The notes: a model not told the origin generated them from the sequence alone. A stretch of DNA of 64,000 nucleotides from Piliocolobus tephrosceles (GCF_002776525.5 NW_022327642.1:363648-427647), one strand, 5' to 3'. Counted from the stretch's first letter, positions 33,755 to 45,699 are shown. Numbers and translations are program-made.

Positions 33755-33828
33755 AGGCTCTTTTGAAGAAGAAGGTCATATTGAGGCAGGAAACTGAGAG
33801 AATTTACATTTTTAATATATATTTTTCT

Positions 33829-33830
33829 AT

Positions 33831-33865
<35 letters not shown>

Positions 33866-34116
33866 TTTGAGATGGAGTCTCACTCTGTTGCCCAGGTGAC
33901 TCTGTCTGCCTCCACCACACCATTCTCCTGCCTCAGCCTCCCTAGTAGCTGGGACTACAGGCTCCCACCACCACACCAGGCTAATTTTTTGTATTTTTAG
34001 TAGAGATGGGGTTTCACCATGTTAGCCAGGATGGTCTCAATCTCCTGACCTCATGATCTGCCCACCTCGGCCTCCGAAAGTGCTGGGATTACAAGTGTGA
34101 GTCACCATGCCTGGCC
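33829..34116 (-). mobile_element. Alu SINE, antisense, with (TTTA)n tail and internal deletion
   Basis: The tail on the plus strand is (TTTA)n at ~33829-33867, then 'gagatggagtctcactctg' and the rest of an antisense Alu ending 'caccatgcctggcc'. About 40 bp is missing after 'gcccagg'. tatttttct at 33820-33828 and 34117-34125 is the TSD. The tail shows a poly(A) turned into a tetranucleotide repeat. Confidence 0.93.
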
Positions 34117-34143
34117 TATTTTTCTTTTAAATGAATGGCATAT

Positions 34144-34544
34144 TGATACAGTTTGGCTCTGTGTTCCCACTCAAATCTCATATTGAATTGAAATTTCCAG
34201 TATTGGAGAAGGGGCCTGGTGGAAGGTGATTAAATCGTGGAAGTGGTTTTTAATGGTTTAGCACCATCCCCCTAGTGCTGTCTCATATTAGAGTTCTTAT
34301 GAGATCTGGTTGGTTGAAAGTGTGTAGTACTCCCCACTTTGCTCTCTCTCTCTCTTTCTTCTGCCGGCCATGTGAAGATCATGCCTGCTTCCCTTGGCCT
34401 TCTGCCATGATTGTAAGTTTCCTGAGGTCTCCCTGGAAACAAGCCTTAGAGCCCACACATCCATGAGCCAATTAAACCTGTTTTCTTAATAAATTACTGA
34501 GTTTCAGGTTTGTCTTTACAGCAGTGTGAGAATGGACTAATACA
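34144..34544 (+). mobile_element. MaLR solo LTR (MST/THE1 type)
   Basis: A 401-bp LTR, starting 'tgatacagtttggctctgtg' and ending 'gaatggactaataca'. A perfect 5-bp TSD (catat) lies at 34139-34143 and 34545-34549. Near the 3' side 'caattaaacctgttttc' is the usual LTR polyadenylation zone. No retroviral internal region is attached. Confidence 0.94.
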
Positions 34545-34654
34545 CATATTATTTCAATAATTACATTATTTTGAAGAAAAATACTAAAGTGACTTTTACA
34601 TGTATGGAATGTCAAGTTTCATAAATGTTTTCATATCTTTCTTGTAAATGTATA

Positions 34655-35740
34655 TTTTGGGGGAACCCACTCCCAATATGTCAACGTAGGTTCTTTCTAT
34701 TTTCCATAAGTGTTGGCCAGGTGAGAAATAAAGAGAGACAGTACAAACAGAGGAATTTTAAACCTGGGCCACTGGGGGTGATATCACATATCCATAAGAC
34801 CATGATGCCTACCTGAGTCTCAGACCAGCAAGTTTTATTAAGGGTTTCAAACGGGGAGGCGGTGTAAGAACAGGGAATAGGTACAAAGATCACATGCTTC
34901 ATAAGGCAAAAAGCACAACTACTGATAAGGGTCTAAAAAAGATCACATGCTTCTGAGGGAACAGGACAAAGGGCAAAAACAGAACTACTGATAAGGGTCC
35001 AACAAGGAACACAAGGGAAAGGGCAAAAGCAGAACTACTGATAAGGGTCTATGTTCAGTGGTGCACATATTGTCTTGATAAACATCTTAAATAATAGAAA
35101 ACAGAGTGCAAGAGCAGAGAACCCGTCCGACCACACATTTACCAGGGCAGAGTTTTTCACCACCTTAGTAAGCCTGAGGGTACTACAGGAGACCAGGGCA
35201 TATCTCAGTCCTTATCTCAACTGCATAAGACAGACATTCCCAGAGAGACCGTTTATACACCTCCCCCCAGGAATGCATTCCTTTCCCAGGGTATTAATAT
35301 TAATATTCCTTGCTAGAAAAAGGATTTAGCAATATCTCTCCTACTTGCACGTCCATTTATAGGCTCTCTGCAAGAAGAAAAATATGACTTTTTTTGCCTG
35401 ACCCTGCAGGCGGTCAGATGTTATGGTTGTCTTCCCTTGTTTCCTAAAAATCGTTGTTATTCTGTTCTTTTTCAAGGTGCACTGATTTCATATTGTTCAA
35501 ACACACATGTTTTACAATCAATTTGTACAGTTAACACAATTATCACAGTGGTCCTGAGGTGACGCACATCCTCAGCTTACGAAGATAACAATATTAAGAG
35601 ATTAAAGTAAAGACAGGCATTAGAAATTATGAAAGTATTATTTGGGAACTGATAAATGTCCATGGAATCTTCACAATTTTTGTTCCTCTGCTGTGGCTCC
35701 AGCCGGTCCCTCCGTTTGGGGTCCCTGACTTCCCACAACA
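34655..35740 (-). mobile_element. ERV solo LTR #1 (~1.09 kb, HERV-K/LTR13-like)
   Basis: An isolated class II-looking LTR on the minus strand, 1086 bp. The plus-strand text ends 'ggtccctgacttcccacaac', the antisense of the LTR start. A perfect 6-bp TSD, tgtata, lies at 34649-34654 and 35741-35746, which fits HERV-K-like integration. It carries an LTR poly(A) signal (antisense of 'ttttatt' near 34833). A 17-bp word (aactactgataagggtc) occurs three times at 34917, 34983 and 35033. No gag, pol or env adjoins it. The family name is from memory of the sequence and needs confirmation. Confidence 0.85.
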
Positions 35741-35746
35741 TGTATA

Positions 35747-36539
35747 TATTATCAGGATATATACAATAATCTGTGATTTTATAATCACAAATATTTCATA
35801 AAAGGTAAATAAATCAAAATAAATAATAAGTGATAAATGAATAAAAAATTACTTACATTGAATAGCTTTCAAAGTCTTAGAGCACAAATATGATGTATAT
35901 TGTAGAAATATATATTTATATGCATTTTTGCAAATTATAAAAATTAAATAAACATTGAATATAAGCATATGATTAATGATCACATATAGGATAAAAATGA
36001 GAATTATTTGGTTGCCAAGATTGAGAGCTATAAAAAATGTATTCATATGAGGAATTATAATTGAATTAAAGATAGTACATCAATACTTTCTTTTCAACTC
36101 ATGTCCGAAATTATAATATTGAAATGTTTAAAATATGGACAAGTAGCTACAAATGTTTCATAAAGAAGTAATTTTAAAAGGCAAATAACTACAATCACTG
36201 CATCTCATTAACCTCTCTTAAAATAATCTGTCATATATGAAAAAAGTTTAAACTTCTAAAGAAAAACTGAGTTCAAATTGCTCCCCACCTAGAGTAAGAA
36301 CAGGTTATGTTAAACACATGGATTTCCCATTTATGTGATAAAAAAGGTGTTCATGCCTCAAGGCTGCACTGGAACTTTTTTTTTCTTTCTGTCTCCTGGA
36401 TAACACAATACTGCTTGGGAATATGAGACAACATACACTTACATGAAATATTTATTATATCGCAGATTCTAGGCATTTTCCTTGCTCTTTGTTAATTTTT
36501 AGCTAGCAGAATTTTTTTTTTTTTATAGCAGATATAAAA
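35747..36539. other. AT-rich sequence, no gene seen
   Basis: This is the left part of the DNA between the two ERV LTRs. No retroviral coding words are visible. The 65-codon frame at 35849-36046 (minus) is Ile/Tyr-rich and motif-free. Confidence 0.5.
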
Positions 36540-36551
36540 ATAATGTTTGCA

Positions 36552-36862
36552 GGCTGGGCACAGTAGCTCACACCTATAATCACACTTTGGCAGACTGAAG
36601 TGGGTGGGTCACTCGAGATCAGGAGTTCAAGATCTCCCTGGCCCACATAGTGAAACCCTTCTCTACTACAAATACAAAACTTAGCCTGACATGGGGGCTT
36701 GCAAGTGTAGTCCCAGTTACTCGGAAGGCTGTGGCAGGAGAAGCACTTGAACCCAGGCGGTCAAGGTTGCAGTGAACTGAGACTGCGCCACTGCACTCCA
36801 GCCTGAGTGACAGAGTGAGACTCCATCTCAAAAAGTTATTATTATTATTATAAATAATTATG
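36552..36862 (+). mobile_element. Alu SINE (old) with (TTA)n tail
   Basis: A diverged dimeric Alu beginning 'ggctgggcacagtagctcac' with several small deletions. Instead of poly(A) it ends in 'aaaaagttattattattatta'. ataatgtttgca at 36540-36551 and 36863-36874 is a perfect 12-bp TSD. Confidence 0.93.
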
Positions 36863-36874
36863 ATAATGTTTGCA

Positions 36875-37339
36875 TTCACCAAATATTTTCCCATGAATAT
36901 TATCTGCTTTGAAAATTCAAGGAAAGTAACATACAGAATGTGTCCATGTATATGGATATGTGCTATAAATATGCATTATATACATCCTCCAGAGCATGGT
37001 TTGCATTATTAAAAGTTACTTGCAGTTAAAAGGTAAGGAGAATGGGGTATAGTGATATATTCATTGTATTAGAGCACCATACTTTCAAAGAGTTAAAAAT
37101 AATTTTTCATTTTTTCATATTGTGATTGTAAACTCCCTGAAAAATTAAGAAAATGATTTGAGCATCAAACCAGCAACTATTGTCTGCATTTTTTCATTCT
37201 TTCAAGGCAGAAAAGAGGCAGGTGGCATTTCAGGTTTTATTGAATAGTTAGGAAGTCGAAACAGAAAACATAATCTTATTTCTGGTTTCTCAAAGGTCAT
37301 ACAACTAGTCAGCAGTACCAAACATTATAATATCTATAG
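36875..37339. other. No gene or repeat recognised
   Basis: AT-rich sequence between the Alu and a probable MIR; nothing to annotate. Confidence 0.45.
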
Positions 37340-37560
37340 TTCTGCTTATTTTATGAGAGGTACTTTACATATATTGTATATTTTCATACACAATTGAAAC
37401 TCTTAAATGCAAATATTATTTTTTATTTAATGGAAATCATGAAACTGGTTCAGAGATATTAAATCACTTGCTTCAGGTTAAGATGGTAGACAGTGGCAAA
37501 GCTGAGATTTTAACAAAAATATGAATGCCTCCAAAACTTTCTACTTCCCTCCACTCAAAT
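37340..37560 (-). mobile_element. Probable MIR fragment, antisense
   Basis: On the plus strand: 'gaaactggttcagagatatt', 'aaatcacttgcttcaggtta', 'agacagtggcaaagctgaga' and 'ttttaacaaaaatatgaatg'. These match the reverse of the MIR 5' half. Confidence 0.5.
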
Positions 37561-37693
37561 AATTGACTATATTAGTGTTGATAGTTAATGCTATGAATTC
37601 TAAGGGAGATACTATAGATATTTAATAGCAAAAGAAAACAAAGTAGTAGATATGCTGTATAATATTTTAAAAGAAAGTTCAATTTTGTTTATC

Positions 37694-38765
37694 GGGTGAA
37701 ATTCAGGCCCCAATATTTCACGTGGGCCCTTTTCTATTTTCCCTAAGTGTTGGCTGGTCTGAGAAATAAAGGGAAAGAGTAGAGTACAAAACACAGAAAT
37801 TTTAAAGCTGGGTGTCTGGGGGAGACATCACATGTCAACAGGTTCCATGATGCCCCCAAGCCGCAAAACCAGCAAGTTTTTATTAGTGATTTTCAATGGG
37901 GATGGAGTGTATGAATAGGGTGTGGGTCACAGAGATCACATGCTTCACAAGGTAATAAAATATCATAAGGCAAATGGAGGCAGGGTGAGATCACAGGACT
38001 GGGGCAAAATTAAAATTGCTAATGAAGTTTGGGGCACCCATTGTCATTGATAACATCTTCTCAGGAGACAGGGTTTGAGAGCAGACAACAGGTCTGACCA
38101 AAATTTATCAGGTGAGAATTTCCTCGTCCTAATAGGCCTGGAAGCACTACAGGAGACTGAGGCTTATTTCATCCCTTATCTGCAACCATAAAAGACAGAC
38201 ATTCCCAAAGTGGCGATTTCAGAGGCCTCCCCTTAGGAACACATTCTCTTTCTCAGGGCTATTCCTTGCTGAGAAAAAGAACTCAGTGATAATTCTCCTA
38301 TTTGCTTTTGAAAGAAGAGAAATATGGCTCTGTTCCGCCTGGCCCACAGCAGCCAGACTTTAAGGTTATCTCCCTTGTTCCCTGAACATCACTGTTACCC
38401 TGTTCTTAAGGTGCCCAGATTTCATGTTGTTCAAATACACATGTTCCACAAACAATTTGTGCAGTTAACACAATCATCACAGGGTCCTGAGGTGACATTC
38501 ATCCTCAGCTTACGAAGATGACCGGATTAAGAGATTAAAGTAAAGACAGGCATAGGAAATCATAAGAGAATTGATTGGGGAAGTGATACGTGTCCATGAA
38601 ATCTTCACAATTTATGTTCAGAGACTGCAGTAAAGACAGGTGTGAGAAATTATAAAAGTATTAATTTGGGGAATTAATAAATGTCCATGAAATCTTCACA
38701 ATTTATGTTCTTCTGCCACGGCTTCAGTCAGTCCCTCTGTTCGGGGTCCCTGACTTCCTGTGACA
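37694..38765 (-). mobile_element. ERV solo LTR #2 (~1.07 kb, same superfamily)
   Basis: A 1072-bp LTR in the same orientation as 34655-35740 and clearly related along its length (shared 'ggggtccctgacttcc', 'acgaagat', 'taagagattaaagtaaagac'), but of a different variant. A perfect 6-bp TSD tttatc lies at 37688-37693 and 38766-38771. Near its 5' end (plus 38541-38710) a ~91-bp unit is duplicated in tandem: gtccatgaaatcttcacaat recurs at 38592 and 38683. It has no internal proviral sequence. Confidence 0.86.
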
Positions 38766-38771
38766 TTTATC

Positions 38772-39529
38772 AATTACAATTTACATAATAATTGCAGTAA
38801 CAAATGCTTCTAATTGCAATCTTGGTAATTTAATTTAGTTAATAAAGAAAATTTTTATATTTTAGCTTCTAAGTACTCTGAAGTATGTGCATGTAAGGGA
38901 AGCTTGTCTTTTTAAGTGACATAAACATGTGTCATTAATCTATTTACAACTTTAGGTTTTTTTATTTAAGTAATGAAAAATGTACATATTAAACCTACCT
39001 CATCATCACAGAGTTCCAACTATTGTACAAGAATTGTGGAATACCTTTTTTTTCTAATCCTAAAACCAGAATTATATTTTCTAACACCACAATTATTTGG
39101 ATGGACAGGATTGTTCCCTGCAATACAAAGCCAAGGAAAATAGCTGCTATTTAAATATCATACAGGCTATAAGTAATAGTTGCTTCATGAGGGAGAAAGA
39201 ATGTTTAAAAGGGATATTAAATATTTAATATTTACACAATAATAGTACTAATAATATTTTGTATTTATGTTGAACTTGTTAGAGCACTTTTCAGAGATTG
39301 CCTCAATAAACACAAGGCAGTCAACATTCCTTGTAATATACCAAAGTAGGACCATGAGTGTGTCATTCAAGTAGACATCTGAATACACAGAAAGAACTGG
39401 AAGCACTTATCTGCTAAATTAAAGGTCAATAGTAAATAAACCACAGCAACAAAGAAATTATTTCCTGTGTCAATGCAAGGAAATATTTGCTACATTAAAG
39501 AGGTAGTCACATAGAAAGGAAACACCACT
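38772..39529. other. No gene or repeat recognised
   Basis: AT-rich; nothing to name. Confidence 0.45.
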
Positions 39530-39735
39530 GCATTTTGACTCTGAAATCTCAGCTATGAACTATACCAGCTATGAGACCTGGTATAAATCACTTAACTTCT
39601 CAGTTCTAAAGGGAGAATAATAATTCTTGGCCAACTTACTTTAAGGGTCAATATAAAGTAAAATATGTTAGTATGTAATAATGCATTTTAAATGACATAG
39701 AGCTGTACAAATACAGGATATTCTTATTGTACATT
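39530..39735 (+). mobile_element. MIR SINE fragment
   Basis: Sense MIR pattern: 'ttttgactctgaaatctcag', 'agctatgagacctggtataa', 'atcacttaacttctcagttc', 'taaagggagaataataattc'. Confidence 0.58.
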
Positions 39736-40639
39736 GCTAGATTTGGTAAACTGGCTCCAATGGTCAAACAAGTATGATAAGCAGCTTGTGAAACTATTTA
39801 GTATTTTCTACTCCTTGAGTCATTTCATCAAGCTCCTGGGAGTTGAACATATTCCCAATAGTCTATATATCAACCAGTTGGTAAGTGGCAACATAAATTC
39901 ACCTTACCAGGATTCACTCAAAAGATGTAAAAAGAGATTCTGGCAATGTACCTAGGCTTTGTTGCACAGTGACGTCTTTAGTCAGAACCAAAAAGCCCCA
40001 GTATAACCTTACATTTAATGTTGCTTGACATGCCGTTTTATTCCTAAGAGTGATCATTCTTTCAGTCTTTATAATTCTGAGCAGAATTATCTACCCTACA
40101 ATTGGTTTGAAATATCCAGTAATAAAGTGGTATATAGTATGCTGCTAAAAATATATCTAAAATATTTTTTGCATGATGAGAATTTTTCTTTCCATAATTT
40201 ATGCAATAATTACAAAAACATGCAGTGTACCAACATTCTCCTTTGGGCCCACATTGCTCATGAGTTATGAACTCTTCTCATAATACTGGATGTTTCCTCA
40301 GTGAGTCCCTCAACACAGCACTCTAGAAGACACCACGAATTAAATGCCATTTAACCTAACTTACTCCGTCTGCTCTAAGGTTTGGGATCACTTTAAGAAG
40401 TAGGTCAAAGGAGTAGATATCAGTCCTTAGAATAAACACAGACTTTACCAGGATTCTGAAAAATATTTTCTACTTTACTGTGATTCCTGATATGCTGTGG
40501 CATAAAAGTGATAATAATAGTGATTATTAATATAATAATTTTTGCCTAATTTTACAAATGTATTTATATCAATGATAATGTTGACAATAAATCATAATTG
40601 CTGAAAATAGTAAGAATTGATTTATTGAGTCATAAATAT
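39736..40639. other. No gene or repeat recognised
   Basis: Two adjacent plus-strand frames (39734-39955, 73 codons; 40025-40270, 81 codons) end or start without any coding signal and match no family I know. No splice or promoter context supports them. Confidence 0.45.
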
Positions 40640-42240
40640 TAGTTATAAAAGATGAACTGATTCTGATTTAGCTAGGAAGAAAAAACTAGTATTGCCAACA
40701 TAAACAATCATAATATTGCACAAAATGTGTAATAAAATTAGAGTTTTCCAAAAATGGACAACAGGCAGTGTGAAACTGTGATTCTTGAAAGAATAGACAC
40801 TAATGAAAATGAGGTGATCCCTACAATCAAAATTCCATGACTGGAGACAATTTGCAGATTGTGACACAGAGAAATGGAATCCAAGCAGAGCACAATTATC
40901 TCACTGAGCTGAGAATGCAGAAATCATATATGCCACACTTGCTTTATGAAGGACTAAAACTAAACTCTGACAAAATTCAGGAGTTGAGTCCAATAAAGGT
41001 AAAGGAGCTTGGAAAACAAGTAAAGAAACAAAATTACACAAGTTCAAACTGATAATCCAGTATCTGAACTGCCTGCTACACTCAGAATTAAAATGATTTA
41101 CAAGAAAATTAGAAAACAGTGTCTCTACAATGTATTATCCAAAATATCGAACCTTCCATCAAAAATTAGACTTATGAAGAAGCATAAAATTATGATTTGT
41201 AATTGAGAAAATTTAAAACAGGAAATAGACCTTGATCCTAAAATGAACCAGATGAGAGAAGAGTGACTTAAGTGTATACTGTATGCATATTTCGATAATT
41301 ATATAAAACATGGTAAAATAAACAAAACTAAATTCATGAGTTAAAAGATAGAGAATTTCTGCAAGTAATGAAAATTATCCAAAAATAATAGATAGAAAAT
41401 TATAGAACTGAAAGGTAGTATATTAGTAATAAAATTCATGGAATGGGCTTACTAACAGATGGAAATGGCAAAAGAAAATCAAACAACTAGGAGACATATC
41501 AATTATCAAAATTGAAGAAAAGAAAGGAGAAAAATGCAAATTAACAGTGCTTCAGTAACTTATGAGATAATATCAAATTGTCTGTCCTAAATGTTATTGG
41601 AGTGCCATATTAAAACAAACTGAGAAAATTGTTTCAAGATATAGTGGCCCAACACCTCCAAAATTTGGTGAATATTACTGATTTGCTTGTCCAAGCAAGA
41701 TAAATACATAGAAATAATCAAACTTAGGCATATTGGAGTCATACAACTGGACACCAAATATGAATAAAAAAAATTTAAGCAGTCATAGATAAAGGAAACA
41801 AGAGTTGACTTTCCATGATAAGACAATGTAATAAAATCTTGAACAGCTGAAGTAAAAAAGAAAATCTGTAATCTCAATGTTATGTATCGGGGTAAACACC
41901 TTTTAAAAGTGACACTCTAAATAAATATTCAAATAACATAAACAGATTATTCATTGCAAGCTCAAGTAGTACACTAAAATTAATCTGAATCGGTCCCCTT
42001 GAGGTTGAAGACAAATGATACCAGATGGAAAATCACTTCTACAGGAAAGAATGAAGAACATCGAAAATAATAAATAAATAATTACAATAAAATACACTTC
42101 TTTAGACTTATAATTTGCTTAAAACAAAATCAACTACTTAAAGCAAAAGTAATTATTCAGTAAGAATGGTATTCAAGATATATATGAAACTTAAAAATAT
42201 TTGACAGTCACACAAAAGATGTGGAGCCTGAAAATAGAAT
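40640..42240 (+). mobile_element. Old L1M/HAL1-like element: 5' region and ORF1 remnant
   Basis: Sense-orientation, A-rich and strongly diverged. From about 41100 it follows the HAL1/L1M pattern ('ccttccatcaaaaattagac', later an ORF1-like run with 'gatatagtggcccaacacct', 'aagataaatacatagaaata', 'catattggagtcatacaact'). HAL1 elements carry an ORF1 without the rest of an L1. No open frame survives. Confidence 0.5.
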
Positions 42241-42788
42241 GAGAGAATATAATATACTAATATATTATATTGGTAACCTGGAAAGTGAGAAGCAGGAAAT
42301 GGAAACTCGAAGTGGGAAATATTAATTTGAGGAGAGAGAAGAGTGAAATGTCAGGTGTGAAGTGTGAAGTTTGACAAGCTGGTCACAGTCTCTGAGAAGA
42401 TAAGCAGACATATTATAAGCCCTAAAGCAACTAAAAATGATATAAAACGAGGTGGCAGCTAAGGAGGTTATACAGAAAACAAAATGGGACTCTAGAAACT
42501 TTTGATAAGTCCCCAAAAAGGCAGAAAAGAAAGAAGAAAGAAACAAAACAGAATGGAAAATTGAAAACTATTAGCAAGATGGTAGAGTTAAATCTAGCAA
42601 AATCTAAAAATTAACTCTAAAATGGAATAAATATTTATTTAGCAAACACAACATAAATTTTATGTTGCATTTACAATATGAAGGTTAAATAAAAACACAC
42701 ACACGTTGAAAATAATTGAGTAGAAAAAGAAACGCCTAGCAACTTGCAAGCATAAAAAACCTGGTGTTCCTATTTTAATATTAGAGAC

Positions 42789-43154
42789 TATGTTAGTCTG
42801 CTCTCACACTGCTATAAAAAACTGCCTGAAACTGACTAATTTTTAAAGAAATGAAGTTTAATTGACTCACAGTTCTGCACAGCTGGGAGGCCTCTGGAAA
42901 CTTACAATCATGGTGGAAGGGAAAGCAGCCACGTCTTACATAGTGGCAGGTAAGCGAGAGCATATGAAAGAGCAGCTGTCAAAAACATCGAACCATCAGA
43001 TCTCGTGAGAACTCATTAACTATCAGGAGAACAGCATAGTGGAACTGCCCCCATGATCCAATCACCTACCAGGTCCCACCCTCCACATATAGGGATTATG
43101 GGGATTACAATTCCAAATGAGATTTCGTGGGGAACACAGAGCCAAAGCCTATCA
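42789..43154 (-). mobile_element. MaLR solo LTR (THE1/MST type)
   Basis: Plus-strand text begins 'tatgttagtctgctctcaca' and ends 'gagccaaagcctatca', the antisense of a MaLR LTR, 366 bp. Flanks gagac (42784-42788) and gaaac (43155-43159) form a TSD with one mismatch. It interrupts plus-strand L1M sequence. Confidence 0.9.
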
Positions 43155-43239
43155 GAAACACAGTAAATTTCAGAGCAAATTGTATCATAAGAGACAAAGA
43201 TGAACATTATATAATAATAGGAAAATCAGTTTAATAGGA

Positions 43240-43900
43240 AGATGTGACATCTATTAAAACAACATCAAAGTTCAGAAAACAGAAATTGACAGAACTAAGT
43301 AAAAATTTATAATAATATTGAAGATTTTTATCAGTCCTTCCTCAATAACTAATCGATCAACAGATGCAAAAATTAGTAACTATGTAGAAAATGTAAAACA
43401 AATTTAAACAAATTACAGATGCTCCTGGATAGATTAAGTTATATCTGGATAAACCTATCATAAGTTGAAAATATTTTAATTATTAACTTCAGTAGTCAAT
43501 TGTAATAATAATTAAAAGCAGAATCAATGTCAACCCTACACAATTTTTAAAACATAGAAAAAAGGAATATATCCCGAGTTAATTTTACAAAGCTAGCATA
43601 AATGTGTTATTAATGTCCTGAAAGATATTATAAGAAAAATAATTCTGAAGGATGTAGTTCAAAAAGCCTCAATGAAAATTTCAGATAAAACCCTAAATTC
43701 TATAAATATGTAACACATCTTGATCAAGTCAGGTTTATCTTAGGATGATAAGTTTGTTGCATGTCAGGAAATTATATTTTTTACCACCTTAATGATAAGA
43801 AAAATTATAAGATAGATACAGTTAATGTATACACTAAGCCTTTGACAAAATTCAACACACCCATTCAAGTTTGAAAATCTCAGAAAATTGGATTTTGAAG
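43240..43900 (+). mobile_element. Old L1M ORF2 remnant
   Basis: Sense ORF2 words survive: 'cttgatcaagtcaggtttat', 'cctttgacaaaattcaacac' (43839-43860, equivalent to the AFDKIQH segment of reverse transcriptase). It probably continues the element left of the LTR at 42789. No frame remains. Confidence 0.58.
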
Positions 43901-43904
43901 GTGT

Positions 43905-44290
43905 GGCAGTCATGCCATAAAATGATCCCAAATGATTCCTGTATCCTAGTAATTGTGAAACTCTCTCCTCTTTAGTACGGTAAAAACTGTGACATGCTTT
44001 TAACCAAAAGAATATAGTAGTGATGAGAAAAGATCACTCCTATGATTCTGTGACCTTGTGACAGTCTTTGTTTCACTGACTGACTCACTAGAAATTCATT
44101 GCTGGTTAGAGAAAAAAGAGACCATAATGAGAAAGTGTGGCCTTCAGTTGAAGACCTGTGAGCAGAGGATTCAGCTGTGCTTGGTATTGACAGTAGACTC
44201 TCTCAACCAGTGAAATAATAACTGTGTAGTGTTTTCAACTATTACAGATTCAGTAATTTATTAGGCAGCAACAGAAAACTATTTTGATAC
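43905..44290 (+). mobile_element. MLT1-like MaLR LTR fragment
   Basis: Ends 'ttaggcagcaacagaaaact' with a preceding 'gtgttttcaactattacaga', the usual MLT1 3' pattern in sense orientation. The 5' part is very diverged. Confidence 0.48.
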
Positions 44291-44789
44291 CAAAAAGTGA
44301 GATTGCTACCTTAATACTTAAAATACAGGTGTGGCTTTGGAACCATGCAGAAGGTGGTGGCAGATATAAAGTCCTGGAGCATGATTGAGTATGCCTAAAC
44401 TGCCTTGAACAGGTTGTAGAAATCTAGACTTGAGGATGCTGCTGACAGAGTTCAAAGGAAGTGAGAAAATTGTTACTGGGAAGTGGAAGGAGAGAAAATC
44501 ACGTGTAGAATATATTTTTGTTTCTATAGATTTCATTGTTGTAAAGCAATCTTATATTATTATTATCTTTACAGCGTCATGATATATCAAACTTGGTTTA
44601 ATTTTATTATGCTGTATTTTGCTTATGGTTTTTGCATCAATATTTTACAAGGGAAATTGATGTCATTATTTTTGTTATAACATCTTGATTGAATTCCGTT
44701 TCCTATTGAGACCCTCTAACAGGATAAAATGCTAGTTGTTCTTTTTTTTTTTCTACTATTAGAAAAATGTGGGTAGAATTATGATGACT
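44291..44789. other. No gene or repeat recognised
   Basis: Nothing to name. Frames on opposite strands at 44318-44536 and 44483-44680 overlap and lack motifs. Confidence 0.45.
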
Positions 44790-44905
44790 TGTTTCTTGAA
44801 AGATAATATTTGAGGGCAGTGATCATGTTTTTCTCATCTTTGATACTCCTAGCTTTTAGCATAAGACTTAACAGAAATAAGTAGTCAATAAATAGCTAAT
44901 AAACC
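44790..44905 (+). mobile_element. Possible L2/MIR 3' tail
   Basis: The order 'gagggcagtgatcatgtttt', 'ctcatctttgatactcctag', 'agtagtcaataaatagctaa' follows the 3' consensus shared by L2 and MIR-type elements. Confidence 0.48.
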
Positions 44906-45229
44906 AACTTGATACAAAACTCCATTGTTCAAAGTGTGGAAATTATAATATTTCATTTTGACTAATGTGCATCATATTAGGAATGCAAATAACTGCATCT
45001 GCATCCCACATACTTAATTTTAGAAAAGAGAGTGCTGATAAAATATGGGCACATTCATTAAATAACATAAATTACATAAACCATGATACATGATATCAGA
45101 GTTTTCATAAAATATGACATGCACAGAAAAGGTTTTATAAAAAATATAGAAATACAGCTTAAGTGAACAAAGACTTGAAACATTCATGGTCAGTACAAAT
45201 TAATGTAAAGATGAAAGAATGTCACATAA

Positions 45230-45440
45230 GGAAACAATGGGTTTAAGCCTCAGCTATATTTTTTTTTTAATCATGTGATTTAAGGTAAGACTGAAGTTCT
45301 CTGAATTTCCAATATTGTTTAGCAGGAAAGGGCATAGTTATTTACATCACAAGGATTAAATTAGGTTGTATATTTTAAGCAACTGTGGGCTATAACACAA
45401 TATACAAATATAGAGTGTGATTAGAGGTGATTAGGTGTAA
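45230..45440 (+). mobile_element. Possible MIR fragment
   Basis: Weak MIR-like order ('gtttaagcctcagctatatt', 'gaagttctctgaatttccaa', 'catcacaaggattaaattag'). Confidence 0.38.
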
Positions 45441-45699
45441 AATAAAACATGGTTGGTAAAAAAGAGAATTTGATGAGAAGATTACATGAGAGTAAAATCA
45501 TTGAACAAATAACATTTTTCATATACAGAGAAGGAATTAAACAATTACTGAAGCTAAATTTTCAAATGCACTGCTCATAAATGAAAAAAGAGAGACAAGC
45601 TAAATTAATTTTTTAAACTATGAGAAAAGTATTTCAAGAAATTCAGCAATGAAATTGGGGAGAGGTTTCTCTAAATGGGCAACCTGAAATCAAATTATT

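Noticed and set aside
33400..33797. Cys/Val and His/Thr dipeptide-repeat frames
   Set aside because: Translations of the CA/TG microsatellite joined to Alu sequence.
34655..38765. A single provirus bounded by two LTRs
   Set aside because: Each LTR has its own different perfect 6-bp TSD, they are different variants, and the DNA between has an Alu and AT-rich sequence but no retroviral genes.
39734..40270. Two consecutive plus-strand frames as a possible small host gene
   Set aside because: No splice signals, domain, promoter or codon-use support. Length is within the range expected by chance in AT-rich DNA.
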